Under the pieces are notes generated by a model. That model was not told the DNA's origin. It ran no database searches and was given only the letters and a program-made list of their open reading frames with translations. A DNA stretch of 64,000 nucleotides from Sipunculus nudus (lineage: Eukaryota; Annelida; Sipuncula; Golfingiida; Sipunculidae), in the NCBI GenBank assembly GCA_026874595.1, contig CM049321.1:9672979-9736978 (forward strand), given 5' to 3'. Position numbers and translations under genes: made by a program. Below are positions 13,250 to 24,950 of the stretch, piece by piece; position 1 is the first letter of the stretch; every line of letters starts with the position of its first letter.

Positions 13250-15207
13250 ATAAATAGCGCTTGTGGCATTGTATTCCAAGTGGCTATTGTTATACATCTT
13301 CACTTTGTTTACGTTATTTCATGCCCTTTCATTCTCCAGTCTCAATGTTTTCTTCCTCGGAATCCCGACAGGGCTAATTAATTAAAGTATCAATAGACGA
13401 ATGGCTGTGGCCGAGCACCACCCACTTACTAACTAAAGGTATATTTTACAATAAATAAAGGAACCAACTTTATTCTACAGTTCACGAACCTCCTGACACA
13501 TCCTGTTTCAATGAGAAGCACACTCGCACAGATAACATGTATTTTAATCCGCTTATAATTGGATACATCTGTGATATATCTGTGAACTTGTTTTTCCGGA
13601 AAGAACCTCAGAGCTTCCTAGAATAGAGGAAGATAATTTTGACATATTATTTCTTATTATTCATTTACATTTTCAGATAGGGAAACGTAGAAGAAGTATA
13701 TTCAGGGCAATTTTTTTAATAAATTTTAACATGTCTGAAAACATTATATATGTTTAGTTTTCAAAACTCACAGGACTATATTTGGCGTTTCAAAATACAT
13801 GGTTCCTGAAATCACACGAAACGGTCGGAGGGCTTTACGATGAGCGCGGTGCATCACAAAAACGCTTGGGACGACTTGACACCATTACATGTTCAACAAA
13901 TCGAAGGCAGGAATAACGAGCAGAAACAAAAAGTAGTTTTTTTGGTTTAAGGCCATTACTTGTTCTGAAGTCAAAGCTGTGTTTCCGGTGATCATCTGTG
14001 TAACATTTACATTGTCATTTAATAATAATGATGTGTAATTTGAATACATGTGTATTTCTAAAAAAAAAAGAAGTCCATTATCTCTACAAATTAAAATTCA
14101 CTAAATATATCAATAGTTAAGTTGTATAATTTTCACAACCCCAGGCTTTTGGGGAGGGGATTGAACATAGACATGGGTAGTCAAAGGGTGGAGGGTACGG
14201 AAGCTGGATGTATAATCTAAAATTAAACCCAGTTATTCACAATTTTTATATAATTGATATATTTTCTGACTTACTCTGCATACATATTCGACTTTAGGTA
14301 CTTATTATTATGAAAAGTCATTATGACGCTTCTGTGACAGACGTATTAGCTTGTCTATATAAAGAATGTTATTAAGCACAGCCTAGAGAAAAATACATTG
14401 AAACCTTGTTTTGCCTACATGCAGATGTTAAAAGATCATCAGTTGCAAATAGGTATATTTAAAAACTCTGGGTCGTCTGACTGGCTGCCAGATGCCCTTG
14501 TTCGAATTTTTTTTAATTTTTGGAGCCCCAACATGTTATAAGCATTTGGATTTAAAAAAATAGTCTGCGCGTAGTGGGTTCGCCGCTTTTTGACATATTT
14601 TCATAAAAAATAAAAGAATGGTCTTTAGTTAATGGACGTCAGATATCAGAATAGGTCCCTTAATACTCTTACGAGCCGAAGTTGAATTTTCCTCTATCAT
14701 TATGTATATCATCCGCAATTTCATAAAGGCCTTGGTAAGCTCTGTAGTAAGCTCGTGTAGTGTTACGGAACAAAATTCACACTAAATATGAATTAATTAC
14801 TGAAAGGGTATCAGAGTCGGAAATCCATGTATGGTTTCGTATAAAGGTGGCGAGAGTATAAATATTGTCTGACAGACAGATTCGCTTTTATAAACGGGAT
14901 CGTTTGCTCAACAAATTTCTAGCGTGGCTTTTTACAGCTTTTTATTGAAGATTGGGTGAGTATCCATAAAGGAATTAGGGCTGGAGGATAGATTTTTTTT
15001 CGGTAAAATCGTTAAAAAATGCAAATTCTTTTAAACAAGATCATGAATCCGTAACCACCTATGATGCTTAGAACACATACTTCTCATCAGTGCTACAGTC
15101 ACATTTTTTTTTAATTCTGTAAACGTGTAAACTATTTTTGTGCGGAACAGTATTCTTACCGTTTATCGATGGCGTCTAGGTGTTTCAATATACGGCCTTC
15201 TAATATC

Positions 15208-15210
<3 letters not shown>
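13250..15210. other. No gene seen
   Basis: AT-rich DNA with small A/T homopolymers. No supportable open frame and no duplicated segment recognised. Confidence 0.5.
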
Positions 15211-15212
<2 letters not shown>

Positions 15213-15263
<51 letters not shown>

Positions 15264-15284
15264 TATATATATATTTATATATAG
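15213..15284. repeat. (AT)n microsatellite
   Basis: About 70 bp of nearly perfect AT repeat. It lies immediately left of the Penelope-like element and may mark its insertion site. Confidence 0.95.
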
Positions 15285-15329
15285 TTCCTTAGTATATTTT
15301 TTTGTATTTGTGAGGTTTTAGTGTGTAGA

Positions 15330-15720
15330 CTATAGCTTACTTACTTGATGTAATTTCTTTGAGGTCCTTTTTCAGTTCTGACTGAAATTGGTTGATGATT
15401 TGCCTGAATTCTACGTTTTCCTTTATTTTAATGAGGTAGGACTCGAAGAGTCCTAACTCCTCAATCTGCGGTGGGGTGGGCTTTGATTTGAGTCCAAACT
15501 TGTTGTTCTGGTTTCCGTCACATTCTCATTCGTTCCTTTTGTAGAAAAATGCTTTCCATCTCATTCTGTTGATGACCAGCTCGACTTTTTTCTATAAGCC
15601 GTCGCTTGTATACCTTCGGTGATGAAAGAGGGATGTTTTTCGCTGAATAGTTGCGGTTGAAAAAGGTCCATCACGGCGTTGATAACCGGGCGAAAAAGGG
15701 TGCTCAACGTGAATCGGAGA
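15330..15720 (-). pseudogene. Penelope-like element, N-terminal ORF part (inverted)
   Basis: The minus strand reads KPTPPQIEELGLFESYLIKI, ENVEFRQIINQFQSELKKDL and KEITSSK, preceded by ELVINRMRWKAFFYKRNE. Both are typical of the N-terminal domain of Penelope-like elements, just ahead of the RT. A stop interrupts the stretch near 15530. Its orientation is opposite to the RT/EN part that starts next to it at about 15720, so the element is internally inverted or two truncated copies lie head to head. Confidence 0.7.
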
Positions 15721-16790
15721 GGTCATATATAATTAGAAATGATCTGCAGACCAAATTAACCAATGCGTGCGATGTTTCGCACCAGAAAATCAGTAGAAAA
15801 ACACAAGGTCAGTTATAAACTGGTTCAAATCAATACAAGATAAATCTAAACATACCTTCATGGTCTTTGACATTGTGGACTTCTATCCATCAATATCCCA
15901 CCACTTGCTGGCAGCGGCTTTTAAGTGGGCGGGAATATACACAAAAATCTCAGACCTGAACCTCCAAGTTATCATGCACTCTCGAAATTCCCTCCTATTT
16001 GACAACGGCACCCCCTAGCAAAAGACTGACAAGGGGCCCATCACGTTCGATGTAACGATGGGGAGTGACGACGGGGCCGAAGTGTGTGAATTGGTCGGTT
16101 TATACGCCCTGAGCACCATACGAAAGAGTTCCCCGATATGAACGTCGGTTTGTACAGAGACGACGGACTAGCAGCCTTGAAATCAGTATCAGCCCGGAAG
16201 CAGACAGGATCAGAAAAAAAAACTCACTGAAATCTTCAACAACATGGACCTGAAAATCAAAGTGGAAACAAGCCTGACATCAGTCAACTACCTAGATGTC
16301 CCACTGGACCTTCAATCTGAAAACTTCAGCCCATACAGGACCCCAAACGATCAACCAATGTTTATAAATACCAAATCAGACCACCCCAGCTATTATTCGA
16401 AACATCCCTGCGGCTGTCAACAAGCGCCTCTCAGAACTTTCTCAATATGAAAACACCTTCTGATTCAGAAAACATCAGCAGAATACGAACAAGCACTCAC
16501 CAATAGCGGATACAAGCAAAAACGTAGCTATTTCGCCCCACAGGAAGCTGCCGGAAAACGCCGCAAAAACCGAACCAGAAATATTAATTGGTTTAACCCT
16601 CCGTTTAGTGCAATCGTAAAAACAAATATCGGCAAAATTTTCTTGAAACTTGTACCCAAACATTTTCCAAAAAAATTCACGCATTGCACAAAATATTCAA
16701 CAAAAACAATCTGAAAATTAGCTATAGCTGCATGAATAACGTTAGATCCATTATACATATCCACAATTTAAGTTAACTGTCTGAAAGGCA

Positions 16791-16821
<31 letters not shown>

Positions 16822-17280
16822 CAAAGACTATGCAACTGCCGTGACAAATCTGACTGGCCTCTCAATGGGAAGTGCCTAACCCCGTCAATTGTCTACCAAG
16901 CCGACGTACACAGTAACGGTACAGTTAACACATACATTGGCATGACCGGAGGCCCCTTCAAACAAAGGTATTACAACCACAAGCACAAGAAATCCTTCAC
17001 GCACAGAACCCATTAAAACGAAACCGAGATTGCCAAACACGTTTGGACCCTGCAAGACAAGCAACACAGTTTACTACCACCTGGTCTATAATCCAGCAGT
17101 CAAACACATTTATGACCTCTTCACGTCAGTGCAATTTGTGTTTGGTAGATAAACTAGCAATCATAAGCTCAAAACCGAAGCACCTTTTGAAAAACTTCGA
17201 CGTTCGGAAATTGTTTCCACCTTCCGCCATGGTCTCAGGGCACCTAACCGTGCTAAAAACCAATATCACAACTAGTTGAA
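15720..17280 (+). pseudogene. Penelope-like element, decayed RT and GIY-YIG endonuclease
   Basis: Plus-strand frames show a Penelope-like RT: VINWFKSIQDKSKHTFMVFD then IVDFYPSIS (about 15810-15895), ITFDVTMGSDDGAEVCELVG (about 16040), the catalytic box LYRDDGLAAL (about 16150), VNYLDVPLDLQ (about 16285) and NINWFNPPFSAIVKTNIGK (about 16580). From 16831 comes CNCRDKSDWPLNGKC, a zinc-binding knuckle, then IVYQADV, TYIGMT and KQRYYNHKHK, the GIY-YIG endonuclease. TWSIIQQS and QCNLCLVDKLAIISS follow. Several stops (for example near 16018, 16130, 16450, 17013) and frameshifts show it is dead. Such elements insert by endonuclease-primed reverse transcription. Confidence 0.9.
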
Positions 17281-17284
17281 CTTC

Positions 17285-17327
17285 AGTCACCTGGTGAGCC
17301 GATAAGGCGAAACCTACGGTAGTGATT
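17285..17327 (+). ncRNA. Hammerhead ribozyme, near-canonical, of the Penelope-like element
   Basis: The parts fit a type I hammerhead. Stem I is 17285-17290 paired with 17322-17327 (six pairs, one G-U). The first core strand is CTGGTGA (17291-17297). Stem II is GCC/GGC with loop gataa (17298-17308). GAAA follows at 17309-17312. Stem III is CC/GG with loop TAC (17313-17319), and the cleavage site is after TA (17321). The only departure from the CUGAUGA core is A to G at its fourth base, which should weaken or abolish cleavage. Penelope-like elements are known to carry hammerheads with a very short stem III in their terminal repeats, and this one lies just 3' of the GIY-YIG domain. Confidence 0.8.
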
Positions 17328-17399
17328 CAGATATATCACATGCCTGAGCATATATATTTATTACTCTCTCCATGTTAACCTAGTCATAACGGAACAGAG

Positions 17400-19680
17400 G
17401 AGACGTTAACTGTTAGAAAATGTAACCTAAATAATTGGCCAACCTCTCTGTCATGGTGTCTTTAACCATCATAGAATCATACAGAGAATAACGTTCACCT
17501 GGCGATTAATCCCAGTTCTGTAAGACCGTACTGTGAAAGCCCTACGAGCCTTGGGAACAACGGGTAACCTATTAAACATTAGGTCATAAGTGGTCCGTTC
17601 GGGGAAATGGAACATGTCACATTCCATTTGCTTGTTAATATCATGTGTCTCATTTCACGTAGACGGTCTTTCTGCTGGAATGTTAAAAGGCCAGGATTTA
17701 TACCTCCATTATAACTAGGCGTATGTTGGGCACTTTGTAATAGACTTTCCTCTGACGTATGGTGGCTTTGAGTGCAGATATTATTACTTTAACTGTACAA
17801 AACACCCACCACTCACAGCTGTCTTCCGTTTTCTTTTCTTTTAGTACTATATCTCCATGACATGTGGCATCTCTTGTCAAAGAAGATTGCAGAATTCGGC
17901 ACTTTATATGACTTGACCCCATATTGCATTAACACAGATTCTTTTTATTGTTTTACTTCTGACGTCTTGTATTAACAAACATCATGATGAACGACTCCTT
18001 TTGACAATTAATGTATTTTTAAAAGAAATAAAAAATAGCACCTGGTAGAGTGCATCCTTCCGCCAAGACAAATGTTCATACCACTTTGTTCGGACAAACT
18101 AGACAACCAGACAAACAATGAAACATAAAGACAAGACAATCTAGAGCTTATCCTGTTAACAATGGACAAAATCCAATATTCATTAGGTTATTAACAGTCA
18201 AAATAAATCAGGCTTTCAGGGATGCAAATGTGTGCACAAAATGTCATTCGCACGCTCGAATCTGAGGGTCTAAAGTATCAGATCTGCATAGGCGCATTTT
18301 ACAGTCGCCGAGCAATTATATATGCTATCTGATATACACTAGTTAACTGCCCAAGTATTCAGAAAACCCCTTTTTCTCTGTATCCCTATTATGTTGAGAG
18401 TTTTCTGTGCTTTGCTTGTTTTACAATTATAAAATGCCCCGTTTACCCACACCCTAGAGTGAATGATGCGAAATAATGAAAAAATCCGTTTGACATGAAT
18501 GCTTCATAATATCTCCCTTTTGAACCTCTAAAACCCCGTGGAAAGTGTTTTATAGATATGCCAAATTACATATCAGGTGCTCATGTGACACTTATGCTTA
18601 TTATTGGGCCAAAGTTCATGTGCCCAAAGGTCATTTTTGGTTGAAAATCAGCGGCCTTTGAGAACTAGCGAAAACAAATCAATAGAAGAAGACACATTAA
18701 AGTTAAATGTCGTCGATTATTATTCTATCTAAAAAGTACCTAGCCACAGACCCCAACATTTTAGATATATATTATTCTTAAAAAATATGGGTGGATGAGA
18801 TGAAATCGATTGAAGTGACAACGCTCTATCACACACTTGTATATGTCATACTCTGTTGCAAAAAAAGAGCGCGCTCCTACTTGTATAAAGAGGATCCTAA
18901 AGGCTCCTGTAGAGGGTCGTAGACAACGGAGACTCAGCGTTCCTGCACATTTAAACAACTATGCTGACAAGAGTAGGAATAATGCATTACGCTATGATGC
19001 CTGGACGTTACGAAGCAAAAGGCATATTTTTTTTTATCGGATTTAATTTAATTTTATTCTGTTTCCCATGTTTTCGGTATAAAAAGGCAAGGCTCGTCTA
19101 CGCTCTATCCCTTAATCTTACCCTGGTCTACATCTACATAGTCCGGTAATGCGTTGCTCGGGTCGATTATAAACAAGTGAATCATCGATCCGCTGACTAT
19201 AGACCTTCATCTATTCTGATATTTTTTTCCCAATAGTTAATCTCTTAAACGGCCCATTAACGACGTTGCGGGGACAGAGAAATATTACCACACTTATCAC
19301 TGACATTTATCTGCTTCTCCGAGATGTTTAAGAAACAATTATCGATCACCCTGAACGTGTAACGCATCCGATAAAAGTGGTAGTCTCAGTGTTATTTATC
19401 GCTCTATGGCTCCAAACATATAAACCTTTGCTGAAGAATATTTTACAATCTCATACATACTCCGTCGGTGAGCTAAAAGTGTAGATGGCGAGTTTGTATA
19501 AGGCTGTAAAACACGATAAACTATTTATTATTCAAGGGGTAGGGTTTGGAGCCAGGTGTATGTGCCGTTTATCCTGAAAGGTTTCGGTGAATCAACCTGC
19601 AGTTGCGCGGGGATAAGGGGGCGGGGTTCTTGAGAGGGGGACTGGTTGGTCACTGTTGGTAATTGTTCGTTGTTATGGGA
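17400..19680. other. No gene seen
   Basis: AT-rich DNA. Short frames (for example 17698-17922 minus, 18761-19046) show no domain. No tandem repeat or duplication was recognised. Confidence 0.5.
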
Positions 19681-19689
19681 GTTTGGTGA

Positions 19690-20480
19690 ATTTCATGATT
19701 GCTCGGCAATGAAACAAGGAACAATTGATTAAATTTGGGCCGATCCATGCGTATAAAAAAAACTCGGAAAGAGCTCTGGCCTTTTAAGAGGGTCTATTGC
19801 ATATTTGTTTACACTGAGATGTTAAGCAGGTGACGATATGGTCATATTTGAAGGGAGTCGAGCACAATGAGATCATAGCACGTGTCCTGCCGTTTCCCTG
19901 AGAGGTGTCAGAAAATAAATGTTAAGCGGGTGGGGGGGGCAGGGTTGCTTGTCGTTGTCTTTATAGTCCTGGGCCCTGTTTGAATAAGAAAGTCATTGAC
20001 AAACCCCCAGGTTTCGAGGGCTAGTTTCTTCAGTAGTAGCATGTAAGATTCCTTATCTATGGAATACAGAATGTGTGTGGAGAGATTTCATGTGAACCTG
20101 CACGGTGACAACGATTTTTTCCTGTGTTGCATTTGAAAACATTCGGAATCTTAAAAATTCGCTACATGTAGCGATAATTTTATCACGGATATATAAGCAT
20201 CAGGAATCTCTTTATTTATCAATACTTGTACATATAAATGCCGTACATATAAGACATCTAAGCTTTAGTCTGCAAATATATTCTGTTTTACCTGTTTATT
20301 ACCATGGGTTTTGCTTAAGCGGGTGTTGTTCTGTTTGTTTTCTGTTAGCAACATTATTCAAAAAGTTATTAACGGATTTCGATGAAATCTTGAGGAAAGC
20401 TCGGCAACGATCAAAGGAAAAAAAAAATAATTTTGATACGGAATCATTCTTGATCAAGGAATATTTTAAAGTATTTATCT
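19690..20480 (+). repeat. Fragments of a common invertebrate interspersed repeat
   Basis: 'aacaaggaacaattgatta' at about 19715 and 'aagttattaacggatttcga' at about 20370 belong to a widespread invertebrate repeat consensus in which these blocks follow each other ('..aacggattttgatgaa..', then '..aacaaggaacaattgatt..'). Here the blocks are separated and out of order. A 125-codon plus frame over 20105-20482 lies in this repeat and is probably not a gene. The minus strand at about 19980-20075 reads SIDKESYMLLLKKLALETWG then FVNDFL, a possible element-derived peptide I cannot assign. Confidence 0.4.
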
Positions 20481-20714
20481 GACAGTTCCATATGAGGCTA
20501 AATTATTGGAGGCCTGCGCTCTTTGAGTGCGTTTCTAGTTCATTTGAAATGACGACCCTGGCCTACATAGACAACACATACACAATGTATGTGGAGACAG
20601 GCGGGGAACTGTGGGTTTTCGGTAGCGGCCTGTAGTTAAGCTTATGGGACTTTTCGATAAATTTCTCATTAGTGCCGGCGGGAGGGGGGGGGGCAGCTTT
20701 GGCAGCCTGTAGTA

Positions 20715-20960
20715 TCCTAAAAAAATTGGGAGGGGATAAAATTTATAGAAGCATCACATTAATGTTAAGCTTGCCGGCAGGGGGAGTGGCATGTGAGCGG
20801 CCAGCCACAGGGGCCCCATGAATGGCACGCGCAAATAGCAGCTATTTGCAACCCTAAAAATCTAAGGAGGGGGTTAAATTTCTGGTAGCATCGCATTGAG
20901 AGTTAAGATTGCCGCCAGAGGGAGTGGACATGAGTGCGGGCAGACAGAGGGGTCCCCATG
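20715..20960 (+). repeat. Two-unit tandem repeat (about 137-bp period)
   Basis: Units 20715-20820 and 20852-20960 share 'cctaaaaa', 'gggataaaatt' or 'gggttaaatt', 'agcatc.cattga', 'gttaag.ttgccg.cag' and 'gggag.gg', and end in 'ccccatg'. It directly adjoins the 77-bp array. Confidence 0.75.
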
Positions 20961-21714
20961 TCATTATTAATATGTGCTACATCCAGGATACGGGTTACCC
21001 TAACCCTCCGGGCATGAAATACTCCAGAAAGTGTTTGTCACTATCAATATATGCAATATCCGGGATACGGGATACCCTAACCCTTCGACCATGAAATACT
21101 CCAGTAAGTGTTTGTCCCTGTTGATGTATGCTATATCCGGGGTACGGGTTAGCCTAAACCTTCAGATATGAAAAAAACTACTGTAACTGTTTGTCACTAT
21201 CAATATGTGCAATATCCATGATACGGGTTACCCTAACCTTTCGGGCATGAAATACTCCTGTAAATGTTTGTCACTATTGATATATGCTATATCCGGGATA
21301 CGGATTACCCTAAACCTTCGGGCATGAAATACTCCAATAATTCTTTGTCATTATTAATATGTGCTATATTCGAGAAACATGTTACCCTAACCCTTCGGGC
21401 ATGAAATACTCCTGTAAGTGTTTGTCACTTACTATTTATTACAATGTTCAAGGTACAACCGATGTCACTATGAATGTATGGTATATCCGGGATACGGGTT
21501 ACCCTAACCCTTTTTGCTTGTCACTATGAATATATGGTATATCCGGGATACGGGTTACCCTAACCCTTTCTGCATGAAATACTCCAATAAGTATTTGTCA
21601 CATTTAATATATGCTATATCCGGGATACGGGTTACCCGATCCCTTCGGGCAGGAAATACTCCAATAAGTGTTTGTCACTTACTATTTATTACAATGTTCA
21701 AGGTACAACCGATG
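20961..21714 (+). repeat. 77-bp tandem array with inserted 40-bp block
   Basis: Units start at 20961, 21038, 21115, 21194, 21271, 21348, 21465 (truncated), 21521 and 21598. Most are exactly 77 bp. The consensus runs 'tcactatcaatatatgc', 'atatccgggatacgggttac', 'cctaacccttcgggcatga', 'aatactccagtaagtgtttg'. A different 40-bp block beginning 'tcacttactatttattac' occurs twice (21425-21464 and 21675-21714), so the array has a higher-order structure. Each unit carries a small hairpin, GGGTTA-CCC-TAACCC. Confidence 0.9.
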
Positions 21715-22425
21715 TCGATCCGACATGTCCACGTTCATTAAAACAGCATTTGACGAAGAAAAATACGATGTAAAGTTATGTATCAGACTTGATCCTACAA
21801 CTAAAACTGGAAACGAAAAGTGAAAAGAATTCATATTACATGGGAGAAATGCCGCATCAGACTTTCTAAGAGATAAGATACACATAGTCTTAACACGGTT
21901 TATTACACAAACTAAACTTTTTTAAATGATACAATGTAAATATACCACAGTGCCTCACTACTTATTTCTTGAACCCGCTTCTAGTGCAGAATATAGTTAA
22001 CGGTTATCCTTCATGTATTGTTTTCACGTCTGTTTATGTTTAGTCATTCTGTAAGATTATTTGTCGCCTATATTATGGTGTATATATTTTATCACGTGCT
22101 TATATGTCACCTTATGCTTAAATGTCACTTTATCCTTAAGTGTATATATGTTGTGATCGTCATTGTTAACATGTTATACATGTTTACAGGAGAGCATGTC
22201 TATTAGCCAATGGCTACTTTGTAATCCTGTTAATATAAATATGTTCAAACCACGAAGATTTTGTAAGAGAAGGGCGACAAAGGTTTGGAACAAGTGATTT
22301 TCTAATATAAATGTTAATATATCATTAATGATTATTTGAATTTAAAAAATCAATGAACTGAAGCATATATTATTCCAGAATTATGTCTATCATTAGTGTG
22401 TAACAAGCACTTGTTATTTCGCAGG
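21715..22425. other. No gene seen
   Basis: Between the two tandem arrays. A plus frame from 21726 (STFIKTAFDEEKYDVKLCIR..) is open for about 30 codons and then stops. I do not recognise it. Confidence 0.4.
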
Positions 22426-22429
22426 TATG

Positions 22430-24345
22430 TTTTGCTGCCGTGCACATTGCGCTTTGATGTCGCTAGTTAATATGGCCCGTAACACCTGCTACTGCACAGG
22501 TCAATGTGTTAATCTGCGACTACTAATTCCTTAGTCGCCTATTGCAAAGCTTGTTGCAGGCATATCCGGGCGACATATGGCTACAAAGACTTGCACTGAA
22601 ACGATAGCAGCAAAAGTTTCGATCGCAATAGATAGCCTCCATGGGTTCTCGCTAGCGCGCTAATCTGATTTGCTACAGCGCACATTGCGCAATGCAATCG
22701 CAGCTAAATATGGTCGATGGCACTTGCTACCGCGCAAATCTAGTTGCTACTTTGCGACAATTAATTGCTACGGCGCATATTGGTCTGAGTGGTCTTGTCC
22801 GAGCGACCTCCTGCAGCAAAGACTTGCACTCCGTCAACATTAGCAGATTTTGCGATTGCTAATACATAGTCCACATGGTAGCAGGCAACAACAACTTCCT
22901 ACCGCGCAGGTCTGTTTCCTACCGCGCACATTGCGCATTGCCAGCTGAATATGACCCATGGCATTTGCTACCGCGCAGATCTGTTTGCTACTTTGCGACA
23001 GTTATTGCTACCGCGCATTTTGCTTTGAGTGGTCGTGTCCGAGCGACTTCTGACAGTAAAGACTTGCACTACGTTAACAGTAGCAGATTTTGCGATTGCA
23101 AAGGCATAGTTCCCATGCATAGGAGCTGACAGCAACTTGCTACCGCGCAGGTCTGTTTGCTACCGCGCACATTGCGTATGCCAGCTGAATATGTCTGTTT
23201 GCTACTTTGCGACAGTTAATTGCTACCGCGCATATTGCTTTGAGTGGTCCTGTCCGAGCGACCTCTGACAGTAAAGACTTGCAATACGTTAACAATAGCA
23301 GATTTTGCGATCGCAAAGACATAGTACCCATGCATAGGAGCTGAGAGCAACTTGCCACCGCGCAGGTCTGTTTGCTACCGCGCACATTGCGCATTGCCAG
23401 CTGAATGGAACCATGGCATTTGCTACTGCGCAGATCTGTTTTCTTCTTTGCGACAGGTAATTGCTACCGCGCATATTGCTTTGAGTGGTCGCGTCCGAGC
23501 GACCTCTGGCAGTAAAGACTTGCACTACTTTCTTAGGCAGTAGCAGATTTTGCGATCGCAAAGACATAGTCCCTATGCATAGGAGCTGAGAGCAACTTGC
23601 TACCGTGCAGGTCTGTTTGCTATCGCGCACATTGCGCATTGCGATCGCAGCTTAATATGAACCAAGGCCTTTGCTATGCGCAGATCTGTTTGCTACTTTG
23701 CGACAATTAATTGCTACCGCGCATAACGCTTTGAGTGGTCCTGTCCGAGCTGACAGCAACTTGCTACCGCGCAGGTCTGTTTGCTACCGCGCACATTGCG
23801 CATTGCAATCGCAGCTTAATATTACCACATGACATTTACTACTGCGCAGATCTGTTTGCTACTTTGCGACAATTAATTGCTACCGCGCATATCGCTTTGA
23901 GTGGTCCTGTCCGAGCGACCTCTAGAAGCAAAGACTTGCACTACTTCAACAGAAGCAGATTTTGCAACCATAGCCGCCATGATAGCAATGACAGCCACTT
24001 GCTAGCGCGCAGGTCTGACTTGCTACCGCGTACTTTACACATATGAGGCGGTCTGTGCATAGGCCACATGGGTAGCAATGACAACCATTTGCTACCGCGC
24101 AGTTCTGATTTGCTACCGCGCAGTTTGCGCGTACGAGCCGGTCGGTGTTTGATGGTAGCAAGTCCAGTGGCAGCTCATTGCGCGATGTGGCAAGAAATGC
24201 GCAAGGGTAGCAAATGCTACTGTGCGACTGCTATTTGCTACCGCGCACTTTGCGCTCAATAGCCTTTGAATGCATAACAGTAGCACGATGAGTGGGTGCT
24301 GAGTGCGCGTTGTGCCGGGCTATGCGCAATGGTAGCAAAGAATCC
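22430..24345 (+). repeat. GC-rich composite satellite, 'ttgctaccgcgca' core
   Basis: Higher-order units of about 160-245 bp repeat the order: 'agcaacttgctaccgcgcag', 'gtctgtttgctaccgcgcac', 'attgcgcattgc', 'tttgctactttgcgaca', 'attgctaccgcgcat', 'gctttgagtggtc.tgtccga', 'gcgacctctgacagtaaaga', 'cttgcactac', 'gcagattttgcgat'. The 'caacttgc' landmarks at 23131, 23347, 23591 and 23755 are 216, 244 and 164 bp apart. The 13-bp core itself recurs more than 15 times. Short frames in both strands are repeat products. The block is CpG-rich within AT-rich surroundings. Confidence 0.9.
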
Positions 24346-24417
24346 AATAGATTTGTCTGAAAAACCGACAGTTCCCCGCATATATGCATTATATACAGAC
24401 TTGTATAAACAGATCAT

Positions 24418-24420
<3 letters not shown>

Positions 24421-24465
<45 letters not shown>
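24421..24465 (+). repeat. (GA)n microsatellite
   Basis: About 45 bp of pure AG repeat. Shorter, decayed purine runs sit at the matching positions of sister units (about 37650-37670 and 45178-45200), so the locus predates the duplications. Confidence 0.95.
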
Positions 24466-24466
<1 letters not shown>

Positions 24467-24950
24467 GAAGAGAGACAGAGACAAACAGAGATTCAAAGAG
24501 TTAAAAGGAAAAGATTTTAACTCAAAGAGGTCGGAGAACAGTAAACTAGAGGTTTCTACGTTGGAGCTTGAGAAAAGCTCTAGATATGCCTGTGTCCTCA
24601 TCCGTAAGTTACAATTGTATCCGTATCACCCATTATGTCGCGAGTCGGCATATGCCATATATTCAATTCAATAAAATGTTACTGTTAATATTTGTTTTGA
24701 TGGTTAATATATGAATAACCTTTCCTTAGCAATCAGACCGACACGCCCTTGATGTAAATACATGAATGATCCTGGGCGTGGCGTATATTATTGCTGCCTA
24801 CTTCTACGTTTTGTAGCACATTATATTCAAATCCATGAAAGCGTCAGCTTCAAGCCCTTAAACAAGCACACAATATTATTCGTCCAAACCGTATGAAGAC
24901 CGTGAGAACAATAATACATGCATGGCATGGATTTCATAAACGTTTCATTC

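Noticed and set aside
19985-20045. Second hammerhead on the minus strand (ACTGAAGA..CGAAACC)
   Set aside because: The CUGAUGA core is altered, stem II does not pair, and no NUH cleavage site with a stem I partner is present.
20105-20482. 125-codon plus-strand frame with hydrophobic stretches
   Set aside because: It overlaps a widespread interspersed repeat ('aagttattaacggatttcga') and has no domain or splice support.
23304-23562. TTTGCGATCGCAAA palindromes resembling the bacterial HIP1 octamer GCGATCGC
   Set aside because: They occur inside a eukaryotic satellite and repeat with it; nothing else suggests bacterial DNA.
22875-24262. Several overlapping frames on both strands rich in Cys, Arg and Ala
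   Set aside because: All arise from translation of the 13-bp core satellite; they repeat with the array.
22430-24345. CRISPR-like array
   Set aside because: Repeats vary in length and spacing, there are no unique spacers of constant size, and the genome is animal.
24296-24674. Frames with (RE)n or (SL)n runs
   Set aside because: They are translations of the (GA)n microsatellite.
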